10,791 bases of DNA. Source: an uncultured Ruminococcus sp. GTDB lineage: Bacteria > Bacillota > Clostridia > Oscillospirales > Acutalibacteraceae. The notes below the pieces were generated by a model. That model saw nothing but the letters and a program-made list of their open reading frames with translations. It did no database searches and was not told where the DNA came from. Location: NCBI GenBank assembly GCA_902762335.1, contig CACWNZ010000020.1, positions 1-10,791 of the forward strand. Direction: 5' to 3'. A program made the translations under genes and the position numbers. This document shows positions 1 through 5,487 of the stretch, one piece after another. The number at the start of each line of letters is the position of its first letter. Within the stretch, counting starts at the first letter, position 1.

Positions 1-210
1 GAGATATCTTATCTCAAACCAGCCCATGATAACTGCGCTCAGCATACAGAGTATGTTGGAATCCGTGGTAAAAAGGCAGAAGCGCAGGTGCGGCAGGATA
101 TGGTACTTCCCGTCGTTTCCGCAGAAATACGAGATAACTATGCCTATAGTTGAGATCGTTATCAGGATATTCAGCGCAAGCGACAGGACAGCTTTTCTTT
201 TTGTCAGCAT
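1..210 (-). CDS. Multi-pass membrane protein, N-terminal fragment (possibly Pr6Pr-like), cut by the window edge
   Basis: The reading frame is open for 70 codons from an ATG at 210-208 to the window edge, so only the N-terminus is present. A strong ribosome binding site (AAGGAGG at 218-224) lies 7 bases before the ATG and fixes the start. The protein begins MLTKRKAVLSLALNIL, a short positively charged end followed by a hydrophobic helix (about residues 8-28). A polar loop comes next, then the start of a second hydrophobic segment (about residues 43-66) containing FTTDSNIL. A motif of the type F-T-x-x-S-N-(I/L)-L after the first membrane helix recalls Pr6Pr-type integral membrane proteins of Firmicutes, whose biochemical role is not established. 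That family assignment is tentative because most of the protein is missing. The gene lies downstream of the lipoprotein gene on the same strand but has its own promoter in the 61-base gap. That this is a real membrane protein gene is fairly sure. Confidence 0.72.
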   Translation of the reverse strand, partial: MLTKRKAVLSLALNILITISTIGIVISYFCGNDGKYHILPHLRFCLFTTDSNILCMLSAVIMGWFEIRYL

Positions 211-231
211 TTCAATTCCTCCTTCTCAACA

Positions 232-260
232 ATGATACTACAAAAAAAGAGGATTTTCAA
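232..260 (-). promoter_or_regulatory. Sigma-A-type promoter for the membrane protein gene
   Basis: On the minus strand TTGAAA (255-260) is separated by exactly 17 bases from TATCAT (232-237). Each hexamer matches the sigma-A consensus at five of six positions. Transcription would start near 225, just before the ribosome binding site, giving a very short leader of about 15 bases. A run of T residues lies in the spacer but no stem precedes it, so I do not call a terminator for the upstream lipoprotein gene. Read-through from that gene is possible. Confidence 0.6.
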
Positions 261-271
261 TGCCGTTTTGC

Positions 272-934
272 TCAGGTCTTGAGCCCGTCTATATATGCGG
301 GGATATCGCTCATGCCGACAAGCTCGTCCGATGAGCCGACAAGAGCGCCGTCAAGGTAGATATCGAACGTAGTTGCAATGGGCGCGCCGTTTTTAAGTAT
401 AAGATACGTCTTATCTCCCGACGTATAGCGAACGATATTGTTCTTATACGAAAGAGTTATCCCGCTCAGCTCGGGGACGTCGTATTTTTCAAAGACCTCC
501 TGCATGGAAAGCTTTTTTGCGGAGTTGATCTTTTCTATCGAGGGATAATCGACGTAGCCTGCAACTCCTCCGTTGTAGATAACGCCGTCGGCGTTTATCA
601 GCATGAATTCGCCGTTTTCAACGGGAAGGCTGTCTATATCCGAGCTTTTGACCCTGTTGCAGTCGTCGTCCGCAAAACAATAGCAGTCGTGGGTCTTGTA
701 TGCAAGAAACTCCTTGCCCTTGAAGTTATCGGTAAAAAGCTCGTCCGTCATTATATAGCTCTCGTCGGGCTTGCTTTTTTCGGCAGGTGTGACGGAAAGC
801 TGTACCGATGACCCTTCGGAGCTCTGAGCCGATGCCGATGAGCTTTCCGAGGCTTCGCTGCCTCCTGTTTTTGAACAGCCGCCTATGCACAGAACGAGCA
901 TAAGCGCCGCCGCTGCGGATAATATTCGTTTCAT
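272..934 (-). CDS. Small secreted lipoprotein of unknown function
   Basis: This 220-residue protein starts MKRILSAAAALMLVLCIGGC. That is a typical type II (lipoprotein) signal with two basic residues, a hydrophobic core and a lipobox I-G-G-C ending at Cys20, the predicted lipidated residue. A Ser/Ala/Glu/Gly-rich linker follows (about residues 21-45), as is common in Gram-positive lipoproteins that stand off the membrane. The mature domain (about residues 55-220) carries three closely spaced cysteines (HDCYCFADDDC), is acidic and shows no catalytic motif that I recognise. The start is supported by GGTGATC at 939-945, which pairs with the 3' end of 16S rRNA, 4 bases before the ATG. A near-perfect promoter lies just upstream. 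The protein is expected to be anchored on the outer face of the cytoplasmic membrane. A substrate-binding, sensory or structural role cannot be distinguished. The call of a real lipoprotein is secure; the function is unknown. Confidence 0.88.
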   Translation of the reverse strand: MKRILSAAAALMLVLCIGGCSKTGGSEASESSSASAQSSEGSSVQLSVTPAEKSKPDESYIMTDELFTDNFKGKEFLAYKTHDCYCFADDDCNRVKSSDIDSLPVENGEFMLINADGVIYNGGVAGYVDYPSIEKINSAKKLSMQEVFEKYDVPELSGITLSYKNNIVRYTSGDKTYLILKNGAPIATTFDIYLDGALVGSSDELVGMSDIPAYIDGLKT

Positions 935-961
935 TGATGATCACCCGTTTCGTTTTTTTCT

Positions 962-990
962 ATTATATCATTTCGGCGCGCCGTTTTCAA
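962..990 (-). promoter_or_regulatory. Near-consensus sigma-A promoter for the lipoprotein gene
   Basis: On the minus strand TTGAAA (985-990) and a perfect TATAAT (962-967) are separated by exactly 17 bases. Initiation is expected near 954-955, leaving a leader of about 20 bases before the ATG at 934. No operator-like palindrome overlaps the core promoter, so expression may be largely constitutive. Confidence 0.8.
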
Positions 991-1101
991 GCACCGGCGG
1001 CAAGCCATACTTCCATACCGAGAATACGGCTATAAAGCATGGAAGCGGGCGGAAGAAAATAATAAAGAATAATGAATAATGAATAAATAATAATTTTGGT
1101 G

Positions 1102-1120
1102 GGCGGTGCGTTGCACCGCC
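1102..1120. repeat. Perfect 8-bp GC hairpin next to an AT tract
   Basis: GGCGGTGC (1102-1109) and its exact reverse complement GCACCGCC (1113-1120) enclose a GTT loop. The flanks are AATTTTGGTG on the left and ATTATAG on the right. It lies between two divergently transcribed genes, about 170 bases from the lipoprotein start and 380 from thrH. It is therefore not placed as a terminator for either and has no following T run on the plus strand. On the minus strand the hairpin is followed by CCACCAAAATT rather than a T run. A short dispersed repeat or the end of a small miniature element is the most plausible reading. Confidence 0.6.
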
Positions 1121-1177
1121 ATTATAGTAAGCTCTTGGAGAAGGAAAGCTTCATACCGAGATAAAGCTACAAAAGTG

Positions 1178-1196
1178 CGGCATATCCGGTATGCCG
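1178..1196. repeat. Inverted repeat, 7-bp arms with 5-base loop
   Basis: CGGCATA (1178-1184) and TATGCCG (1190-1196) are exact reverse complements around TCCGG, so the whole 19 bases are almost palindromic. This geometry suits either a dimeric regulator's operator or a small hairpin. No promoter overlaps it: the nearest convincing -10 on the plus strand is about 250 bases away and the lipoprotein promoter about 190 bases away. An operator role is therefore weakly supported and membership of the local repeat cluster is more likely. Confidence 0.4.
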
Positions 1197-1260
1197 TTCA
1201 GCAGGCACGGAAAGTATGATAGAATGAAAAATTCAAAGCTCATGAAGAATCAGCCGGAAA

Positions 1261-1438
1261 GCGCGGCTATCGCCGCGCGGCGGCGGGAATAGTACCATGC
1301 GCCTAAAGGCGCCGTGCCGGATGCCGCGGGAATGAACTGATGACCCAAAAGAAAGCCGCGCCGCGAACATGGCTCCGGCGGCTCGCCGGCGCGAATCGAC
1401 ACCGGCGGCTCGCCGGAAAGTTTTGCTTTTCTTTTTGG
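1261..1438. repeat. Cluster of GC-rich palindromes, probable dispersed intergenic repeat
   Basis: Four hairpins are packed into 178 bases. They are GCGCGGC/GCCGCGC with a TATC loop (1261-1278), GCGCC/GGCGC with a TAAA loop (1299-1312), and two identical 15-mers CCGGCGGCTCGCCGG (1375-1389 and 1402-1416), each a 6-bp stem with a GCT loop. The twin hairpins are enclosed by an imperfect inverted repeat, CCCAAAAGAAAGC (1344-1356) and GCTTTTCTTTTTGG (1425-1438), which makes a unit of about 95 bases. This architecture, together with base composition unlike the neighbouring genes, is typical of REP/BIME- or MITE-like elements. The unit ends 8 bases before the extended -10 of the thrH promoter. No protein-coding signal is credible in it on either strand. 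Confidence 0.6.
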
Positions 1439-1446
1439 AAAAAAGG

Positions 1447-1455
1447 TGGTATAAT
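1447..1455 (+). promoter_or_regulatory. Extended -10 promoter for thrH
   Basis: TGG immediately followed by a perfect TATAAT (1450-1455) forms an extended -10 element of the TGnTATAAT type. At 17 bases upstream only a poor -35 match (TTTTCT, 1427-1432) is present, which is tolerated for extended -10 promoters. Transcription is expected to start near 1462, about 40 bases before the thrH ATG. The upstream boundary lies in the T-rich arm of the palindrome cluster, so that repeat supplies or abuts the upstream promoter DNA. Confidence 0.65.
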
Positions 1456-1501
1456 AGAAGAGGTCGGTTGACTAAAAAGAAAAAGTAAAGGAGAAATCAG
1501 T

Positions 1502-2104
1502 ATGGACATAGTATGTTTGGATCTTGAGGGAGTATTGGTACCCGAAATATGGATAGCGTTTGCGGAGGCGAGCGGTATTCCCGAGCTTAAGAAGACGACC
1601 CGCGATGAGCCCGATTATGATAAGCTCATGAAGTTCAGACTCGGTATACTCAAGGAGCACGGTCTCGGACTTAAGGAGATACAGGCTACGATCGAAAAGA
1701 TCGACCCCATGCCCGGCGCAAAGGAATTTCTTGACGAGCTTCGCTCTCTTACACAGGTCATCATAATCAGCGATACCTTTACGCAGTTCGCGGCGCCGCT
1801 TATGAAGAAGCTCGGCTACCCCACTATATTCTGCAATACCCTTGAGGTGGCTGAGGACGGTGAGATCACGGGCTTCAGAATGCGTATCGAAAAGTCAAAA
1901 TATACTACCGTAAAAGCTCTGCAGTCGATAGGCTATGAGACTATCGCAAGCGGAGACAGCTATAACGATCTCGGCATGATAAGGGCAAGCAAGGCAGGCT
2001 TCCTGTTCAAGAGTACGGATAAGATAAAGCAGGATAACCCCGATCTTCCCGCTTTTGAGACGTACGATGAGCTTCTTGCCGCTATTAAGGCAAACCTCGG
2101 CTGA
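1502..2104 (+). CDS. thrH: ThrH-type HAD phosphatase / homoserine phosphotransferase
   Basis: This 200-residue HAD-superfamily enzyme resembles ThrH closely, from the start (MDIVCLDLEGVLVPEIWIAF) onward. The HAD motifs are present in order. Motif I is DLEGV, with nucleophile Asp7 and Glu9 in the usual place of the second Asp. The motif II Ser/Thr is in IISDT (Ser90). A lysine-bearing segment around residues 131-138 can supply motif III. Motif IV is GDSYND (Asp152, Asp156). In Pseudomonas, ThrH dephosphorylates phosphoserine and can pass the phosphate to homoserine, linking serine and threonine synthesis in the cytoplasm; here that is inferred from the family. AAAGGAG at 1487-1493, 8 bases before the ATG, fixes the start. 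The length is normal for the family and no residue of the core motifs is lost. No amino-acid biosynthesis gene is adjacent. It is transcribed alone, from its own promoter to its own terminator. Confidence 0.93.
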   Translation: MDIVCLDLEGVLVPEIWIAFAEASGIPELKKTTRDEPDYDKLMKFRLGILKEHGLGLKEIQATIEKIDPMPGAKEFLDELRSLTQVIIISDTFTQFAAPLMKKLGYPTIFCNTLEVAEDGEITGFRMRIEKSKYTTVKALQSIGYETIASGDSYNDLGMIRASKAGFLFKSTDKIKQDNPDLPAFETYDELLAAIKANLG

Positions 2105-2119
2105 TATTATACCTGTTGG

Positions 2120-2155
2120 AAGGACCTCCGTCACTGGATGGTGGTCCTTTTTTTT
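2120..2155 (+). terminator. Intrinsic terminator of thrH
   Basis: AAGGACC (2120-2126) pairs with GGTCCTT (2143-2149), and further pairing is possible inside the 16-base loop. A run of eight T residues (2148-2155) overlaps the end of the stem. It starts 15 bases after the thrH stop codon and isolates thrH from the addB promoter downstream. Confidence 0.85.
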
Positions 2156-2186
2156 GTACCGTGAATTTTGGTGCTAAAGTAATATA

Positions 2187-2215
2187 TTGAAATGTCTTTG
2201 TCTGTGTTGTATAAT
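2187..2215 (+). promoter_or_regulatory. Sigma-A promoter of the addB-addA-phosphorylase unit
   Basis: TTGAAA (2187-2192), a 17-base spacer and a perfect TATAAT (2210-2215) precede addB. Initiation near 2222 would leave a leader of about 23 bases. No operator palindrome, including a LexA-type box, was seen around it, so there is no sign here of SOS control. It is the only convincing promoter before the terminator at 9950. Confidence 0.82.
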
Positions 2216-2244
2216 ATTGTAAAAATTAACGAGATCCGAAAGGA

Positions 2245-5200
2245 ATGATGAACTTGAAAATATCCGAATGGTATGGGGACAGACCCGAAATAATAACGGG
2301 GAAAAAGATTATTTGCAGAAATGCGTCAAACGGAAGCGAGCTGATAAGGCGTGAGGCGGAAAGACTCGGCGGCGTTGCGGGTATCGAGGCGGTAACGATA
2401 GCCGACCTCGCCGCAAAGACGACGGCAGAGAGGCTCTCTCAGCAGGCGGGCAGCGATATTATCAATCCGAATTCCGCGCCCGAGGGCGGGCTTACGCTTA
2501 TGACGCTGATAAACAGCCGTATAGGCGAGCTTGAATACGGCAGTGAGGAATTCGGGAGCAGGGAGGAGTTTGAAGCTCACGTTCACAGGATACTCACACG
2601 CAATACGGCTGAGGAGCTGATGCGTATTATCAATATGATACGCATGAACAAGGCGCAGGAAAAGCTGCTCGCAATGTCAAAGGGCGAGTATGACAAAAAG
2701 GCAAGCTTCAGCAAAAACGCAGTGTACCGCTTCGGAAGGCTGTATAAGTGTCTCGGCTTCTATACAGGGCACCTCAAGGCAAACGGCATATATGACGGAC
2801 CGAGGCTTCTTGAAGATGCGGTAGAATATCTTAAGGAGCTGAAGTCTCAGGGCAGGAGGAGCGTTATTCAGCTGCCGGAATATGCCGTGCTTGACGACCT
2901 TGTACCCACAAAGCTTGAGAGCGAGTTCCTCGGACTGTTAGGCGCGGACGAGCGCGTTATAAAGGCATCGGGAAGCAGCGCGGCGGAAAAAGGCTTCGTG
3001 CGCGCATACGGCATGGCGGACGAGATAAGATATGCCGCCGACAGGATAGCGGGCAGGGACGGCAAAAAGGGCGGTGACGGAACAGGCAGACTGTATCCGG
3101 GCGACGTTGCGGTGTGGTATACTAATTCCTCGTACAGAAATATGATAAGGAGCGTTTTTTCGTCTCAGAATATCCCCGTAAGCTTTGTAAGCGGAATGCC
3201 CGCAGCAGAGAAAGACGCCTTCATGCTGTTTATAGATATTCTTGATTGGATGAAAAACGACTGCAGCTACGATCTTCTTGCAAAGCTGATAAACAACAGA
3301 GCGATAGAGTTCCGTGTGTCCGATAAAAAGGATGCCCCGACGCTCAGAAAAAGAGATCTCATAAACTACTTCGGCAATATAGGCTATATATACGAGCTTT
3401 CGTCATACGAGCGCATAGCCCGCGGCGCGGGAGATGAAACGGCTGATGCTGACTTTCTTGAGGAGGACGGGGAGATCGCCTATAATGACCCGCGTATTCT
3501 GAAGCTGACAGAGGTAACGGCTAAAAAATTCATTGCCGGGCTTGTAGAGACCGTTCTGCCTGACGACAGGGAAAAGTCTCTTTACGACCCCGAAAAGCTG
3601 TTTGTAAGAATGTACGCCTTCTTTAAGAAATACTGCGCTTCAAAGGGCGAGGTGCTCACGCAGTTCCCCGCTGTGGAGGCGCTCATCAAAAATATCGGCA
3701 GATCCCTCAGTACGGGCGGAAAAGCCGTGTTCACTCTCAGAGAGACGGACAAGATGATAAGGGATATCATAGAAAACGAAAATACGGGGGCCGAGAGCAG
3801 CAAAGAGACCGTATCGGCTCAGCTTGCGAGCTCGCAGAGGGTCGTCTCATCAAGAAAATACAATTTCATCGTGGGTATGTCGTCTGATCTTATGCTCAGA
3901 AAGACCGACGAGTCTCCCGTTATGTACGATGCCGAGATAAGACAGTGCTTTGATAAGGGCGACAGCGAGCTCCTGATAAGACAGTATCTCGGCGCCGCTA
4001 AAAACAAGCTTATAAACGATTCACTCGAGTATCTCACAAGCACTCTGCCGCAGGACAGCACGGTCATATTCAGCTACCCCGACTACGACCCCGTAAGGCT
4101 CTGCGTCCGCTCAAAGACGGATATCTATGAAAGAATGCTCAGAGAATACGGCGAAGGCAGGGAGGTAAGCTTCAACAGCCTTGATCCCGGTCAGGCGGAA
4201 AGCTTCCTCTATGAAACAAAGGACGCATCAGCAGAGAGCGGCAGCGGCGTTATCGTCGGCAACGTGGTGGATTTCTTATTCAAGCAAAATGAAATGATAA
4301 ATATGATAAAGGCAGATAATAAAAGAGAGGACCGGACTCTCACGGATGAGGAGCTTACCGAGCTTGCAAAAGAATCTGCTCTTCCCGCGAAGAACAGGCT
4401 CGAGCTTAGCTCGACAGGGCTGGAATGCCTGCTCTCCTGCCCGATGAAGTATGCGTGCAGATATATCTACAAGCTGAAGGAGGAGCCCGAATATCCCGTG
4501 GAAAAGCTCTCGTGGCTCGACAGCAGAGAAAAGGGTCTGTTCTTCCACAGGGTCATGGAGCTTTATTACGGCACGGGGCTCACGGGAAGGACCGAGGAGA
4601 ATCAGCTCGGCACGCCTGCGGGCTTTGACGGATTCAACGAAGCTGCCTTTGAAAACGCTATGAAGATAACGACCGACGAATTCGACCTGCTGCCCGTTGC
4701 GGTAGAAAGGATAAAGCAGGTCGAGCTTGACGAAATAAAGACCGCCGCCGAGACCTATCTCAGAAAGATGACGGCAAGGTACGGCAGTAAGGAATACGGC
4801 TATCTGCCCTGCGCGGCCGAATACAAATGGAAAAAGCCCGAAGAGGACGACGTTATCGATCTCAGTGGATTTGCGCCCGAAGGGGAAAGGACTGAAATAA
4901 GGCTCAATTACAGAGAAGGCTCTGTAGACAGGCTTGAAATGAAAAGGGGGAAGGACGGCAGGGTACACCTTGCCATTGCCGACTATAAGACGGGCAGGCT
5001 TGAGACCTTCCTGAAAAACCACGCGGGTCTGCTCGTGCAGCATTACGTATATAAATTCTCGGTCGAGCACGGAATGACCGAGGTGAACGCCCCCGTTGTA
5101 GACAGATTTGAGTTTCACTTTCCGTTTGACGAGTCAAGGCTGTGCTATCATTACCGCAAGGGAAGCTTCGTACCTGCGGGCGTAAGCGACGTTACCTGTG

Positions 5201-5487
5201 TTGTCATTGATAATGAGGATGTGTTTGAGCTCTCGGACAAGATAAAAGCTCTGCTGTGCAGCTTTGTACGTTCGGATGAGAGAACGTACAGTACCTGCGA
5301 CAAGGTGATAGAAGCAGAAGCTGCGTTTGATGCAGTACCTGATGAGAACGGCAATTTAGTCATGATGTCTCAGACCGAGCTGGAACTGGCTGTAAAGAAT
5401 AGATGCGAATACTGCCGTTTCGGGGAGCTTTGCGGGATAAAGTACAGCAGAAATGAAGGAGGCAGCGATGACGATGACGATAAATGA
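2245..5487 (+). CDS. addB: AddB, nuclease and iron-sulfur subunit of the AddAB helicase-nuclease
   Basis: AddB pairs with AddA to unwind and resect double-strand breaks for RecA. This 1080-residue protein is slightly shorter than Bacillus AddB. The C-terminal RecB-type nuclease is intact: H768 in FFHRVMELYYG, D895 in GSVDR, and D913/K915 in IADYKTGR. The iron-sulfur cysteines are also present: C732 in SCPMKYAC, then C1054, C1057 and C1063 in CEYCRFGELC. The N-terminal half shows no Walker A motif; where GxxGxGK(S/T) is expected it reads NASNGSEL. The helicase-like fold therefore appears degenerate, as in RecC or RexB. Start choice is uncertain. ATG codons at 2245 and 2248 lie 0 and 3 bases after AAAGGA (2239-2244), too close for good spacing, while a TTG at 2254 is 9 bases away. 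The tail, DDDDDK, is encoded by the bases that carry the addA start. The AddB identity is secure. Confidence 0.93.
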   Translation: MMNLKISEWYGDRPEIITGKKIICRNASNGSELIRREAERLGGVAGIEAVTIADLAAKTTAERLSQQAGSDIINPNSAPEGGLTLMTLINSRIGELEYGSEEFGSREEFEAHVHRILTRNTAEELMRIINMIRMNKAQEKLLAMSKGEYDKKASFSKNAVYRFGRLYKCLGFYTGHLKANGIYDGPRLLEDAVEYLKELKSQGRRSVIQLPEYAVLDDLVPTKLESEFLGLLGADERVIKASGSSAAEKGFVRAYGMADEIRYAADRIAGRDGKKGGDGTGRLYPGDVAVWYTNSSYRNMIRSVFSSQNIPVSFVSGMPAAEKDAFMLFIDILDWMKNDCSYDLLAKLINNRAIEFRVSDKKDAPTLRKRDLINYFGNIGYIYELSSYERIARGAGDETADADFLEEDGEIAYNDPRILKLTEVTAKKFIAGLVETVLPDDREKSLYDPEKLFVRMYAFFKKYCASKGEVLTQFPAVEALIKNIGRSLSTGGKAVFTLRETDKMIRDIIENENTGAESSKETVSAQLASSQRVVSSRKYNFIVGMSSDLMLRKTDESPVMYDAEIRQCFDKGDSELLIRQYLGAAKNKLINDSLEYLTSTLPQDSTVIFSYPDYDPVRLCVRSKTDIYERMLREYGEGREVSFNSLDPGQAESFLYETKDASAESGSGVIVGNVVDFLFKQNEMINMIKADNKREDRTLTDEELTELAKESALPAKNRLELSSTGLECLLSCPMKYACRYIYKLKEEPEYPVEKLSWLDSREKGLFFHRVMELYYGTGLTGRTEENQLGTPAGFDGFNEAAFENAMKITTDEFDLLPVAVERIKQVELDEIKTAAETYLRKMTARYGSKEYGYLPCAAEYKWKKPEEDDVIDLSGFAPEGERTEIRLNYREGSVDRLEMKRGKDGRVHLAIADYKTGRLETFLKNHAGLLVQHYVYKFSVEHGMTEVNAPVVDRFEFHFPFDESRLCYHYRKGSFVPAGVSDVTCVVIDNEDVFELSDKIKALLCSFVRSDERTYSTCDKVIEAEAAFDAVPDENGNLVMMSQTELELAVKNRCEYCRFGELCGIKYSRNEGGSDDDDDK

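Larger units (their letters stand above)
991..1260. other. Intergenic stretch without a recognisable gene; AT-rich heptamer repeat and palindromes
   Basis: No reading frame here has both a credible ribosome binding site and a protein-like composition. The stretch holds an AT-rich tract at 1056-1097 containing the tandem heptamers GAATAAT, GAATAAT and GAATAAA (1067-1087). That tract is followed by a GC hairpin (listed separately) and by a second palindrome at 1178-1196. The 10-mer CATACCGAGA occurs twice, at 1014-1023 and 1152-1161, flanking the AT tract and the hairpin. The composition swings sharply between AT-rich and GC-rich over short distances, unlike the coding DNA on either side. Confidence 0.6.

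Noticed and set aside
238..281. Possible terminator after the lipoprotein gene
   Set aside because: A T run is present on the minus strand, but the only nearby stem (CTCA/TGAG around the stop codon) is 4 bp and well separated from it.
1224..1292. Plus-strand 22-codon frame beginning MKNSKLMKNQ
   Set aside because: Only a weak purine stretch precedes it, the possible upstream promoter (TTCAGC, 17 bases, TAGAAT) is poor, and its end is formed by the palindrome cluster. Not enough to call a small gene.
1303..1509. Minus-strand open frame of 68 codons across the palindrome cluster
   Set aside because: The composition is dictated by the GC palindromes, no ribosome binding site is evident, and it overlaps the thrH promoter and start.
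4276..5118. Minus-strand open frame of 280 codons inside addB
   Set aside because: It is antisense to a region of addB with clear nuclease and iron-sulfur motifs, has no credible ribosome binding site or family motif, and follows from codon bias of the coding strand.
5453..5467. ATG at 5453 as the addA start
   Set aside because: This ATG lies before the AAGGAGG ribosome binding site; the ATG at 5468 is placed correctly 5 bases after it.
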